The notes: generated from the letters alone by a model not told the origin. A stretch of DNA of 64,000 nucleotides from Rhipicephalus microplus (GCF_043290135.1 NC_134705.1:101202239-101266238); one strand, 5' to 3'. Positions 44,166 through 54,949 are shown, counted from the stretch's first letter. Numbers and translations are program-made.

Positions 44166-45650
44166 TCTAGTAAAGAGACAAAACGACAGCTTTCATGACC
44201 AGGGGAACACCCTCAGCGCACACTTTGAGCAGATCCCCAGCTCGTCCGACTACACAACATCGGTCAAACGATACAATATTCTAAAACAGAAACTAGAGTG
44301 CAAATCTACAAAAGTGAAAAGACACAACGAACTGTTTGTGTTAGCAGAGCTAGGCATCGATAAACTGCTGCAACAACTTATCCCGAACCCGGACCGTGTA
44401 GTAAATAAATGTTCAAACACCTGGCCTATTTAAACTCAAAATGCTCTTTCATCGTCGTTTTACGCTGTTTGGTTTTCTGGTAAGATTCAATTCGCTTATA
44501 AAGAATATGTCGTTATTCTGAATCTAAAGCAAGGAGAGGACTCACCCTCCATCACCAGCTACAGTCCGATCGCACTAACAACTTTTCGCTTCAAGCTTTT
44601 CAAAAAGATGATTAACCACCAGCTTTTACATTACCTTGTGTCCAACAGTTTACTCAATCCACACCAGTGCAGATTTAGTGAGGGTCAATTGACCGCTTAC
44701 CACCTGGAACACATCGAGGCACAAATTCGCGACGTGTTCGTTCATAACCAATTCTTTTTTCAGTACTTCTGGACATGAAAACGGCATACGATTCGACATG
44801 GCGTTTTAGCATAGTGCAAGACGTCTCATACTTAGTTGTCCGAAGTAAAAAGTGGGCCATAATCGAAAATTATTTGTAGAATGGTACCTTCTATGTCCGA
44901 GTGGGAAATGTCTCGTCACGAGCATTTGTCCAAAAGACTGGAGCACCGCAAGGCAGTGCGTTGAGATGCATACTTTTTATTGTAAAAATTAATACACTGC
45001 ATTCCCACATTTCACACGATACGTCAAATTTCAGATATTTTGACGATGTTCAGGTCAGTTTTGAATTCCGCTATCTCGCAAAGTGTGAGCGAGAGCTTTA
45101 GTTTGGTTTCAATAAGGTGACTGAGTGAGCAAACAAACATGTGTGCACCATCAACCCGAGAAAATGTCAATGCGTTGTATCTGCAATGATCTTGATCCTC
45201 ATCCGAACATTGACATTTACTGCAACCGACTAGCTGTGAAGACTGAAGACCATTTTTAGGCATAATTTTAAACAAGAAATTGACATTCGTACTTCCCATA
45301 TAAATTCTCAACTACAAATGTCTTAATGCAAGGAATCACTTCTCACGAACATAATAGGACAGCGATAAAAAGTGTCTGATAAAGTTTTATAAAAGCCTTA
45401 TATGCACATGCTTAGAATTTGAAGCAATCACCTATCAGTTTTCCACACAAGGCTCGTTGAGTATGCTTGACCCGGTTCATTATTTGGACCCATGTCTTTC
45501 AAGATGTGCATTTACTACTAGTCCCGCGGAAACCGTGATTGTTGACTCCAACGAGTGGTTTTTACAATCCAAAAGGTGCTACCTTTCTTTTGTGTACTTC
45601 GCCAAGGTGAGCACAGAACAAGAGTAACCCCTTTCACAACCCTATCAGTA
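44166..45650 (+). pseudogene. LINE reverse transcriptase remnant
   Basis: SPSITSYSPIALTTFRFKLF (44548-44607) and MINHQLLHYLVSNSLLNPHQ open the RT. RTGAPQGSALRC-like (44938-44968, read KTGAPQGSALRC) and YFDDVQVSFE (about 45037-45066) give the catalytic aspartates in Y-F-D-D. Later blocks (FLGIILNKKLTF near 45253-45288 and DPVHYLD near 45466-45490) complete the thumb. Frames change at least five times. Confidence 0.8.
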
Positions 45651-45689
45651 TTATGTCTAGCTCTGCTCTTTTTGAGGACGGCCCTGCCA

Positions 45690-46070
45690 TGAGACAGCCC
45701 TGCGCACTTCATGTGAACCCAGGCAGTGCAGAACGTTGGGCCAAGCATGGGGATAGATTGGCAGTACCTGGCCCAAGATTGGCTCATGGTGATAACGTGC
45801 CGCCAGTATTGACTGTGCCAGCCGAATACAACAGCAACGATGGGCCAGCATTGACTACGTGCAGACAATAGTGGCTGTGCCAGTCTCATAAAACGGTGAT
45901 GTTGGACCACCATTCAGTTCCTTTCATTAATAACGGCTGTGCAAGCGTATTAGAAACGGCCACAATGGACCGAGTTGTACAAGCAGCAGCCAATATGGGC
46001 GGAGCCACGCAATTAGAGCGGCAGTATTGGCTCATCATGCGAACGTTTTTTTCCAACGTCAGCTAAAAAA
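45690..46070 (+). repeat. Degenerate minisatellite of GGCCA/TTGGC units
   Basis: Irregular repetition of units such as TTGGGCCAAG, CTGGCCCAAGATTGGC, GATGGGCCAGCATTGAC, GTGCCAGT and GTTGGACCACC at 30-60-bp spacing. Similar units occur at 61230-61460 and 62260-62380. Confidence 0.6.
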
Positions 46071-46229
46071 TAAACTTTGGTATTGACCCGGTAAGAGCCC
46101 ATTTCTGTGTCTACTGTTTTTGGTACTGTTCTGGTCGCACTTCATGCGTCGATTTTTCAAGTTTACAGAGTATTGTGTCGGAATAGATTTCACGTGGAAT
46201 AGATGAATCACGTGTTAATAGTTGGTAGG

Positions 46230-46466
46230 CATGATGATTATATGTGAGGTTTAACAACCCAAAACCACCATAATATTTTGAGGGATGCGGTAGTGGAGGG
46301 CTCCGGAAATTTAGACCACCTAGGGTGCTTTAACGTGCACCCAAATCTGAGCACACGGACCTACAGCATTTTCGCCACCATCGAAAATGCAACCGCCGCA
46401 GGCGGATTTGATTGCGCGACGTGCGGGTAAGCAGCCGAGTACCTTAGCCACTAGACCACCACGACT
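46230..46466 (-). mobile_element. Ruka-type SINE next to the 3' end of the L1-like LINE
   Basis: Minus-strand copy with TGGTCTAGTGGCTAAGG head, an altered box B (GCGCAATCAAATCCGCC), the body and a TTAAACCTCACATATAATCATCA tail (in part). Its head follows the poly-A end of the minus-strand LINE at 46467 directly; no target duplication was found between them. Confidence 0.88.
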
Positions 46467-47099
46467 CTTTTTTCTTTATTGCCTGTCTTTGGCTCACATA
46501 TACAATAAACATATTCACAGATGATTACACAACACAATCAAAAATATTGGTAAAAACAGTGGCTCAAATGTTGTGGCCACGCATCTGTTAAAAAGTTTTC
46601 ATCGTAGATAGTAATTCGACGTGCTGCAACCACTCTGGGTTAAATTCCTGCAACTTTTGTTTATCCACAAAATTTATTATATATTTATTGAAGTACTGGG
46701 TGGGCGTTCGTGCATCTACATCAAAGTGCATGCCTGCCATCCTGGATTTTAAATGCTATGATGAGCGATAAGCATTATCATATCATATGGGGTACCATCG
46801 TCACTTTGTATTTGCTAATAGCTAATACATGCTCAATTGTCTCCTCCTTTCTGCATACTAGGCAATGCGTGCCCGAAAGAACGTGAAACCCCTTTGCAGC
46901 CATCTAGGATTTTACAGTCAGCGTATCGGTAAGTAATTTAAAAAAAGAAATTCTTAGCACCTGGCGGTGCTGTCATCGCTTTGACGCGCTTTACAACAGT
47001 GTGCCCATGGCATACATTGTAGAGGGATCGATACAAAGGCACTGGTAAAAATACATCAAATAGGTCTTTGTGCAACATTTTACGTCAGACTTGACTCAA

Positions 47100-48230
47100 G
47101 TATTCGAGGGAAAACGGCGCCGACAGAAACCTACAGGAAAGCACAACTTCGCGGAGAAAGCCATAAACACCACTGGGTACGCTGCCGGTTGAGACAACCA
47201 TGTTAGGCAAGTGTTGCCCCAGGCGAAGCTGACAGACCCTGCGAAGGAATGGCTTGCTGACGTCTCTAAGGAAACAAAATTGATTGACTACCTGTCTGAA
47301 AAACAAATGCCACAACCCAGTCTTCCATTTTGCCCTCGAAGAAATAAATTTGTCCGACTCGATCTTTTCCAAGAAGATTCCCACACGAAGACAGCGAACA
47401 CACGGTGAAATTTTTGGATGTTTACCCTTGATCGATGTAAGACTTCTATGATATACCAAATTTTACTCACTAAGAATATATTGCAAATTGTGGCTTTAGA
47501 AATCATAAACAAATTCCAGCCATTCCACTTGTTCACTCTTTCTCGCAGGTTATCCACTTGGCTCCTCCAGTACGAATCGCTGTCTTTGTAGCACTCGAGG
47601 GGGGCACCCAAGTATTTCACCGATGTCGTAACAAAGCTCATGCTGGCAAAACTGTCTGGGGTTTCTGGCCAGTCACCGTGCCAAAAGACAAGGCATTTTT
47701 CCTAGTTTACAGCGCTGCCGCTTGCAGCGCAAAAGTTAGTAACACATTTCACAGCCTCGGGTGTGCTGTCAGAGTCCGCGCAAAAAAAATGGCAATATCG
47801 TCCGCATGAGCCAACAGCCGGACTTCAACCTCGTGCAGCTGAAACCCGTGGACAGTAATTCGCTATGACACTGAAAGAAAAGGACTATGTACAAACACAA
47901 GAATAGTGGTGAGAGAGGGCGACCCCGACGGACAGAAAACCCTTGGCTGGGATGCGCTTCCCTATCACCTTGTTAACTACTAGCCACGTTGAGAAGTCTC
48001 GGTACGCCTTGGCAAACCCCTCTTTGATTATTTTCCCTAAATTCACATAATCTAGGATGCACAAAAAAATTTTATGAGGCACCCTGTCGAAAGCCTTTTC
48101 GAGGTCGATTGGCAGCATTGCCACTCGCGCTATAATAGCGTCGCAACATTCAACAATGCTCCATGCTGCGTGTATAATAGTGAGGATAGTTCGCCCTTTA
48201 ATGCCGTACGTCTGATGCGGCCCAACGAGC
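47100..48230 (-). pseudogene. L1/Tx1-like reverse transcriptase domain
   Basis: IDLEKAFDRVPHKIF (about 48110-48066), VRLLAHADDIAIFFA (47821-47777, with the D-D pair), then SVKYLGAPL (about 47620-47590) and NKWNGWNLFMISKATICNIF (in part; about 47530-47465), both typical of L1-type thumb regions. The stretch between 48700 and 48230 includes the fingers in broken form. Confidence 0.8.
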
Positions 48231-48729
48231 TCCGTAATGACTGTTTGCTACTTTTTAGCTAGGATTTTCATAAAAATTTTATAATCCCAAATACAGAGGC
48301 AAATAGGGCGGTAAGAACTTGTTTGGGCGGTAAGAAATTGACGGTGCTTCTGCCATTATCAGTCCCTCGGCCCTTGCCCGCACCATAGCACCGCGGAATC
48401 TTCCGATATCGAACGATTTTATTTTACATTTCAATACGCGAATACTGTCAATAAACATGCCGGGCATCCTACATTCATCGATAAGCAACTTTTCTAGGTT
48501 TCGCATGTGCTTCCAACTTTCGCATGTGCTTTCTTTCTGCTCATTTTTCTCTGCTTATAGCGCTCGAGCGCTCCAAAGCCTTCAATTTAACGTTCTGGTT
48601 GAAGTTCTCCCACTTTTCCCTTAACCGCTTCTTACTAGAACTTCCATTTCTTCAACATTCGTCATTACTTCAGCTATAAACGTTTCATCGTTCAGCAGAT
48701 TCCAATTCAATATTTATAGGTGCTACTCG

Positions 48730-49400
48730 AAGGCCATTTTCGTTTCTTTCGTGTTAGCTACTACAAAGCTAACCAAGCAGTGGTCACTAAATGAAACGGC
48801 GTTAACACGGTATGCCTTGCAAAGCCGCACCAATTCAACACTCACGTATGCCCTATCTAGTCGGGCGTGGCTGGCACCTGAAAGTGTGTGTACTGCATAG
48901 TGCTGCCGCCACCGAGACACTCAGCCACATCCTCTAAACAATAGTTTCTTATTATATCGCTGAAGACAGTGGTACTTGCATCCTTGTGATGACGTTCGCT
49001 AGTTTTGCCTTTGAATGAAAGAACGCAGTGGAAGTCGCCAATCACGATAAGGAGCCTGTTACACTGGGTATACTGCTTTAGTTGTTCGAAAAATATGCGT
49101 CTTTCGTCAGCAACAGTCAGTGCGTACAAACGAATTACGTGCCATTCCAAACACGAAAACAAAACATCGCACAGAATGAGCTGACCAGACAGACATGACG
49201 TTAAGGCTTCTATTTAAGCGCCCATACTCTGTCGGACGAACAACACACACCCGGAAAAAAACCCTATGTCATGTCTAACTATAGCAGAATACCGCGGCCA
49301 GAGTTGGCGCACCATGCCCCCAGTTTCATCGTCGCCATGGACTTTAGTCTCCTGGACTGCCAGGATGTCAAGGTTGAGGTCACTTACTAGTCAATAAAGC
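48730..49400 (-). pseudogene. L1/Tx1-like endonuclease domain
   Basis: In minus frames: LNLDILAVQETKVHGDDE (about 49390-49330; the V-Q-E-T-K motif with catalytic glutamate), LLIVIGDFHCVL (about 49060-49020; G-D-F-N-C-V-L in the family), GASHARLDRAYVS (about 48880-48840) and SFSDHCLVSFV (about 48800-48765; S-D-H motif). The residues of the active site are mostly kept, but two frame changes break the reading. Confidence 0.78.
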
Positions 49401-49632
49401 TGACATTGTTTTCTATTCTTGAAGCAAAGCCACGCGCATTTTTTTATTTGTTGAATCATACAACACAAAATATCATCATACTGCTTGTGAAGTTTCTATT
49501 TGCACCATTGTAAGCCGCGAAAAACCCAGGAGCATGGCGCTTACTTTACAACTGCAATTCCTTTCTGAACACCTTGTCCGAGCACAGTCCTTAAGGTGGC
49601 GAAGGCGGCGTTACCACCGTCTTGCGCTCCGT

Positions 49633-50697
49633 CTAAATGTTTGGCCGTGACCGAAGGAGACGCCGCCGAGCGGGAGTCATTTTGGTGGGTGGTTCGTCCA
49701 GCGTAACAGCAGTGGAGCCCTTCTCTTTTTTCCCTGCATCACGGGGACGCTTCCGCCTCACAGTGCCACTGTCACTTTCAATCCCAGTCATCGGTACTGC
49801 CTCAGAGGGGGTCTCGTCAGCAAAGCCAGGAAACGTGTCGCCAGTGCTGCTTGTATCCATCTTTTCACGGCTTCCTCCTACGCCTTCGTATGGAAGCCCG
49901 GCTTCGGGCTTACTTGGTGCTTCACACACGCCCTCTTTTTGACAGCACGACGACCCGTCTTGCACAGCAGAGTTTGGGCTAACTCCTGCTGTTTCTTCCG
50001 AGTCTGCTTCGTCCATGAGGTGCTACAGTGCGTCACTTTCCTGCGCTGGTCCGGTCACACTGGCATATGCCTTCGCGCAGTCGTCGTCTTCGTGGCCGAA
50101 GCGGCCACAATGACTGCAGTGGGGTACTCGGTAGTCCCGACGTGTGTGACTGGTACTCTCGCACAGTAGGCACTGAGCACGGTTCGGAACGACAACGAGA
50201 ATGAACTCACCGGCAATCTTGAGCTGGTGCGGAATGTCATCCACCTTAACGTCGGAGTACAACTTTAGTCCCACAGACTGCTTCGTTGAGCCATTTTCAG
50301 TGATGCCCGGCGCTCTCCACTTCTCCCGCTTCACTTCGAATACTTTCCCATAGAGAGTCAAGGAGACACGCAAGTCTTCATCGGTCGCGCCGTGGAGCAA
50401 CCAGTGAAGCTTCAAGCGAACCTCGTGGTTATTTGGGTCAATAACCAAACAAGAGCAATTCTTTACCTTCACCTTGACGGCGGAGAGCAAATTCCGAGCG
50501 GCGTCAGCACTCGTCTGTGTCACAGCCCATACGTGGTTCATTTGATACGCCCCCAATGCTAAAACGTCAGCGAGCGCACCGAGCTTGGCCAAAGTGTCCC
50601 GGTAATCTTCGACGCGGTAAGGCCGGGCTCTCGGATCGCCATGGATGAAAACAGTATTTGCAACGATACGTCCGCAAGGCAGATTTGGCAGAATCAC
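49633..50697 (-). pseudogene. L1/Tx1-like ORF1, one premature stop
   Basis: A single frame of about 355 codons with one stop (50023-50025). It starts ILPNLPCGRIVANTVFIHGD, followed by an RRM-like middle part. The knuckle pair reads CLLCESTSHTRRDY (histidine present, last cysteine replaced by tyrosine) and CSHCGRFGHEDDDC (complete C-x2-C-x4-H-x4-C). After the stop come an acidic stretch and a basic end, RRKRPRDAGKKEK and TPARRRLLRSRP. ORF1 proteins of this group coat LINE RNA. A possible true start at 50852-50850 (M-P-T-N-C-P-V-L-V) is out of frame with it by one indel. Confidence 0.78.
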
Positions 50698-50852
50698 CTG
50701 ATATTTGTTGGCGCTAGGCTCAAAAATCTTGTTACCGCGGCCTGTTCAGGCCGCTGAAGCCACTCCGTTGAAGCCGAACATTCTGCGACTGTATCGCTCG
50801 AAAGCCGGAAGTGCAATGTCTTGACCACCAGGACGGGGCAGTTGGTTGGCAT

Positions 50853-51554
50853 GATTTTTTATGGAAGTTGCCCAAGGTAGACTATTTTAGGGAGAAATAT
50901 TTATCAAGTTGCTCGCCTGTAAGACATTCGATGCGCTGCTTTCCCAGATAAAAATCGTGCAGATCTGACGATAAGAAGCAACCGCCGATGCGGCTGCCGT
51001 ACGCGCCGCATTTCGACGTGACAAGGCGCGTGCCAGCGTTAGTTTTGTCGCATCATGCCAGTGAATCCACGCCAAGCGCCTTGCTTTCGTTTGTTTTGTT
51101 TGCTGTCGCCACGACATATTTGGTTCTTTCGCGCTCACAGCACTGTACCGGTCAACGGCACACAAGTGCTTCTCAAGTGGGAATGGTGGGGGAAAGGTAT
51201 CAGTTTTTTTACGGTTATTGAATCGTGCAACACACGCAGTTGTCGTAATCTGACACGCGCAGCGACGCACGCTTTCTTTATCACAACGACGACATGAATT
51301 ACACACATCACCGAAGCGAATTTTTTAAAAATCTGTGGTGGAGTGCGTTGGTGTCAGCAACCTTGTCTGCGAGGTTGTCGCAACTTGGAATTTCGTTCTG
51401 GAACGTTTTTCTGATGACTATATTGATATACACCTACATTGCCCTACTGTAGCCAAACCATCAGTTTACGCAGTACATAGACCTAATTGATCCCGAAACA
51501 CGTCGCGAGAAAAAAAACGTTTCCGTGAGTTCATATGTGCTGATGCATAGAACA
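50853..51554. other. No gene recognised; perhaps 5' UTR of the L1-like element
   Basis: A minus frame of 139 codons (50887-51306) is open and rich in Arg, Ala and Thr but has no motif. Its position just upstream of ORF1 suggests LINE 5' UTR rather than a gene. Confidence 0.35.
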
Positions 51555-51602
51555 CGTAAGGCGCAGGCTAAATCGTTTATACGATTTAGCTTGCGCCTTA
51601 CG
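51555..51602. other. Near-perfect hairpin with 22-bp arms and 4-base loop
   Basis: Arms 51555-51576 and 51581-51602 pair with one mismatch around TTAT. Key bases are CGTAAGGCGC at one end and GCGCCTTACG at the other. Confidence 0.9.
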
Positions 51603-51691
51603 ATTTAGCGTTTATTCGCTTGCGCTTTATTTAGCTTGCGCTTACGATTTAGCCTATATTTAGCTTGCGCTTTATACGATTTAGCGTTTAT
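51581..51691 (+). repeat. Irregular tandem array of ACGATTTAGC/TTGCGCTTTA units
   Basis: The hairpin's right arm is followed by five or so partial repeats of GATTTAGC and CTTGCGCTTTA with TTTATTCG spacers. It was probably generated from the hairpin by slippage. Confidence 0.85.
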
Positions 51692-53045
51692 TCGACGGCA
51701 ATGCTTGAGGACTTTAGCATTTTGACAGCGCAGTTCTTGCCTCCTGAACTGCTGCGGTTAGTTTCCCTTGTGTTCAGGAGCTGGCCGACGAAGCATGGGT
51801 GACAGGGAGCGATGACGGGGTGATGGTGAGCGACCGGACATAGTACGCGGACATTCCCGTGTAGACGAGCTCGACTGAGAATCCGTATTTTCCAGACAAG
51901 TAGGAGGAACGTCCATGAAGCTGTCCTGTGTCCGGGCGTCTGTGTATCCCGGCACGCGACGACGGCAGTATCGGGCGATATGGTCAGGACCGCCGCACGC
52001 AAAACGATGGACTGGTTACCGCGCGTTCCCAAGTATTCACGACGAGAGGAGCAGCCCATGCAGCGGACGGATGAGTTGAGGCTGCGGTAGCACTGGGAGG
52101 AACCCAGGCGGTGGATGGCTAAATCGAGGCTCACGTATGTGGCAGTCCCTGAAACAGCGGGGGCTGGTGTAGCTGCTGCCGCTTTAGTGCCTCAGCGTAA
52201 GTAAGAGGTGCGGTGAGGGAGGCTGCTGCAAGGGCATCGGCATAGCCTCGGAAATCTGCTCCTGTACCACAAGTCAGAGCATGAGAGCCAATGGTGGTGG
52301 GTGTCGCAGTGGCTGTTGCTGCGAGAGCTTCTCGTGTTCAGCAAAAGGCAGTAGAGAAAACTGCCGAGCCACTTCCTCTCGCACGATGTCTTTCATTTGT
52401 GCGAGAAGGTTTGTTTGGTCAGTCATGACATCCACTTCGGTCACTGGTTGGATTGTCTGGCCTGAGCGTCGCGTTTGAGCTCGTTGCCTCCGCAATTCAT
52501 CGTAGCTCTGACACGAAGTCACTACATCGGCCACAGTGCTAGGAGATTTCGCGAGAAGCATCTGGAACACGTCATCGTCGACACTCTTCATAATGTGCTG
52601 TATCATTTCACTCTCGCTCATGGAAGCAACGACGTGCTGGAAGAGATCAATCACATTTTCTATATATGAGGTGAAAGTTTCATTTCACTCCTGTGTCCAT
52701 GTGCACAGGCGTTGTTCGGCGCGTAGCTTCCATAAGGCAGGGTGACAAAAAACGGCACATATCGCCTCCTTGAAGGCGGACCTGTTGGCGAACTTGGTTT
52801 CGTGGTTCGTTTACCACAGCTTGGTCATATTGGTGAGACAAAAATTGACAGTGCCCAACTTAGCAGCGTCATCCCGCCTGTTGGGTCCACTGACTTTCTC
52901 ATACAACGACAGCCTGTCCCCGACATTCTGGTCTTCGCTGCCCGCCAAGATTGGGGGGTCTCGCTGGTGAGCCCGGCTGGGGCAAGTAGCGGCCGCGAGA
53001 GGTACTTTGTGTTGGGCTGCGTCAACTTGCATGGTCGACGGCAAG
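51692..53045 (-). pseudogene. Ty3/gypsy gag (minus strand), frameshifted
   Basis: Minus frames in order: RDPPILAGSEDQNVGDRLSL (about 52965-52905), FCLTNMTKLWYTNHE (about 52830-52790), KLRAEQRL, ETFTSYIENVIDLFQHVVASM (cut), then SEMIQHIMKSVDDDVFQMLL (about 52619-52560), SPSTVADVVTSCQSYDELRR and EEVARQFSLLPF. The end reads CRDTQT/PGYTDARTQDSF, then SGRSPSPRHRSLSPMLRR before a stop (about 51850-51790). Gag would form the particle. The zinc knuckle is broken. No pol follows: the L1-like region begins instead. Confidence 0.75.
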
Positions 53046-53086
53046 GTGTGGCATCGGAGTTCTAGGGTGTAGGCGATGTGCTAACC

Positions 53087-53103
53087 CAGCAAGACCCACC
53101 AAC
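53087..53103 (-). promoter_or_regulatory. Candidate primer-binding site of the minus-strand gypsy
   Basis: Minus strand TTGGTGGGTCTTGCTGGG follows an LTR end of the form ...CTTTACA. Tick gypsy elements of this gag type have a similar TTGGTGG site just inside the LTR. The tRNA is not identified. Confidence 0.45.
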
Positions 53104-53208
53104 TGTAAAGAGGTTTATTGGGCAGACCTGAAGGGCAGGTGAAAGATTCGAGATAGCGAAAGGACGACGAAGATGGTGCAGCTCCAGCGCCAATCTCGTG
53201 GTGGCCGA
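53104..53208 (-). repeat. 3' part of the 5' LTR of the minus-strand gypsy, truncated
   Basis: On the minus strand it carries CCCAATAAACCTCTTTACA at its end, with a polyadenylation signal (53112-53117 region). It is cut at 53208 by the LTR of the neighbouring plus-strand gypsy. Confidence 0.5.
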
Positions 53209-53371
53209 TCGGCTCTGACTTGTTCTTTGGGCCACAGCCAGCGGCCGCTGGCACGCCGAATAGGACGACTTCTTAATTGTCCACGCTTTCGTGGTGCGAT
53301 TTGGGGGCCCGATACTTCGGCCTTTGTAATTAGCGCGGTGATCGCCTCTCTAATTAACGGGACTTGTGCCA
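53209..53371 (+). repeat. Truncated 5' LTR (last 163 bp)
   Basis: Aligns without gaps to 57058-57220: TCGGCTCTGACTTGTTCTTT at the start and CGGGACTTGTG-CA at the end (here GTGCCA, in the 3' LTR GTGACA). The first 950 bp are missing. Confidence 0.88.
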
Positions 53372-53378
53372 ATAAATA

Positions 53379-53395
53379 TGGCGTCCGCGACAAGG
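53379..53395 (+). promoter_or_regulatory. Candidate primer-binding site
   Basis: TGGCGTCCGCGACAAGG begins seven bases after the 5' LTR. Its first eight bases fit the 3' ends of some tRNAs; the tRNA is not identified. Confidence 0.5.
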
Positions 53396-53611
53396 AATTC
53401 TTGGTGCACAGTGTGTACAAGGTAGTGAGAAAGAGCCTTGAGTCGTTGATAGTGCTATCGAAAAAATTTTTGTGCGTTGCTCAGTGTTCTCGATAACGAG
53501 GGTGCAGAGAGTGTTTCGATAGACTGATTGAGGCAGATGCTCTTAGACGCGACAAGGTTTTACTTGCGAGACCCCATGGATCTCGAATAGTAAGTAGCTC
53601 TTGGTGAGAAG

Positions 53612-54094
53612 ATGGGTCTTTGTGGCGCCGAACTACAGAAGGGGGTCACCCAGAAGGAAAAGGAAGAAAAAGGGAGGGCCAAAAAAGAAAAGGCAGCTGA
53701 GCTGGAAAAAGAAAGGTTGGTGGTCGAAAGAGCCAAAGCCAAAAAAGCAGCTGAGTTGGAGAGAGAGAGAGAGAGGTTGGCAGCTGAGAGGTCCAAGGAA
53801 GAAAAAGCAGCTGAGTTGGGGAGAGAAAGGCTGGCCACTGAAAGGACGAAAGAAGAAAGAGAGGCGAAGGAGCGACAGCTGAAAGAAGAAAGAGAGCAGC
53901 AAATGAAGTTGAAGCTGGAGAGAGAAAAGCTGGCAGCTGATAGGGCGAAAGAAGAAAGAGAGGCAAAGGGGCAACAGCTGAAAAACGAAAGAGAGAAAAG
54001 GAAACGGCAGCGGCAGCACGAGATGGAACTTCAGCGGTTCCGTTTGCAACAGCGAAGCGAAACTCCCATTCAAGCTACAGTTGAAAGCAGCTAA
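53612..54094 (+). pseudogene. Gypsy gag N-terminal region, charged coiled coil
   Basis: 160 codons, nearly all Glu, Lys, Arg, Ala and Leu in heptad-like runs (KEEREAKERQLKEEREQQMK and similar, at residues 25-140), ending in MELQRFRLQQRSE. Such a long charged helix stands before the SCAN-like core in one tick gypsy group. The repeated K-A-A-E-L-E/G-R-E-R units show internal duplication of about 20-25 codons. A frameshift separates it from the core at 54229. The long minus-strand frame opposite is only its shadow. Confidence 0.65.
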
Positions 54095-54139
54095 CGAGAA
54101 GTTCATGGATTCCGCTTGAACCCAAGCAAGCTGCTTGTA

Positions 54140-54778
54140 GCGTTTGATGGAAGAAAGATGCGAACCTCCACAGATTCGAGACGAAAACAAGGAACCAGAG
54201 TTGGTCGGAACATCAATGGGCAACTGCTTTGAGTGTTTGCTTGAGTGGCGAAGCGCTCAGTGTGTACGGTAGGCTGACGCCGACCAATGCAGCCGACTAT
54301 GCAAAGGCGAAACCTGCCTTACTGAAACGACTTAGATTTACTGTGGAAGGTTTCCGGGACAGATATCGGACAGGAAAGCCAGCTGATGGTGAGACGGCTA
54401 CGCAGTACGCTGCCCGACTTAGCCATTATTTTGACAAATGAATCAAACTTTCAGGGACCGCACAGGAGTATGATGAGCTTAGAGAGCTCCTAATTAGAGA
54501 GCAATTTCTTACCAGTTGCCAAACAAGCCTGTCGCTGTACTTGAGAGAGAGGAAGGCTGAGTCACTTGAAGACATGCTTGAATCAGCCGACAAATTCTCG
54601 GATGCGCAAGGTGGCACAAGTTTGGCCAAAGTCAAGGAGGGTCCTGAAGATTCGAAGAAATCGGCACCCGAACAAAATAAGCGTGCACCAGAGAGTGTCC
54701 CGCAAACTTTCTGTGTAACCGAGAGAGTCATCGCGCTATCAGCTGTCGAACTTACTTTACGAGCCCTACGGTTCTAAA
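54140..54778 (+). pseudogene. Gypsy gag core (SCAN-like capsid region)
   Basis: SVCLSGEALSVYGRLTPTNA, then DYAKAKPALLKRLRFTVEGF, DGETATQYAARLSHYFDK, a stop at 54439-54441, then LIREQFLTSCQTSLSLYLRE and ESLEDMLESADKF. The pattern L-x-G-x-A-x-x-x-Y-x-R-L ... L-L-x-R-F ... G-E-T-x-x-Q-x-x-x-R-L-x-x-Y/F-F-D-x-W matches gypsy gags with a SCAN-like fold. The W after F-D-K was lost at the stop. Confidence 0.78.
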
Positions 54779-54835
54779 ATGCTTCAAATGTGGTCAGACT
54801 GGGCACAAGGCAGACGCATGTCGTAACGGAGCGAG
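54775..54835 (+). pseudogene. Gag zinc knuckle
   Basis: LKCFKCGQTGHKADACRNG is a complete C-x2-C-x4-H-x4-C knuckle in a frame different from the gag core, after a frame change at about 54770. Confidence 0.8.
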
Positions 54836-54949
54836 TCAAACTCACCAAGCAGCATGCGTGCAGGCGGCACTAAAAGCCGATGATGATGACATCACCGATG
54901 AATTCGTGGAGATGAAAATGGGAAAAAACTTCCCATTGTGGGTGCTTTA

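Larger units (their letters stand above)
41800..45660 (+). mobile_element. Jockey-like LINE (ORF1 tail, endonuclease, RT), interrupted by nested SINEs
   Basis: The end of ORF1, an AP-like endonuclease, the linker and the RT follow each other in many frames over about 3.3 kb of LINE sequence plus 0.5 kb of SINE. The reading picks up on both sides of the SINE pair (ALLLP near 43636-43652 and again near 44152-44166, inside the 14-bp target duplication). All domains have stops. The RT family differs from the LINE at 13562. Confidence 0.82.
46467..50852 (-). mobile_element. L1/Tx1-like LINE, almost full length, decayed
   Basis: On the minus strand: ORF1 with two zinc knuckles (50697-49633), AP-like endonuclease (about 49400-48730), RT (about 48230-47100) and a cysteine-rich C-terminal region (about 46930-46830, HCLVCRKEETIEHV). 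It ends in AATAAAGAAAAAAGAG at 46467-46483. The domain order and the RT motif A-H-A-D-D-I-A-I-F fit the L1/Tx1 group. Frequent frame changes make ORF2 a pseudogene; ORF1 is nearly open. Confidence 0.82.

Noticed and set aside
53633..54223. Long minus-strand frame of 196 codons rich in Leu, Phe and Ser
   Set aside because: It is the antisense shadow of the Glu/Lys/Arg coiled-coil gag on the plus strand; purine-rich coding sequence leaves the opposite strand open.
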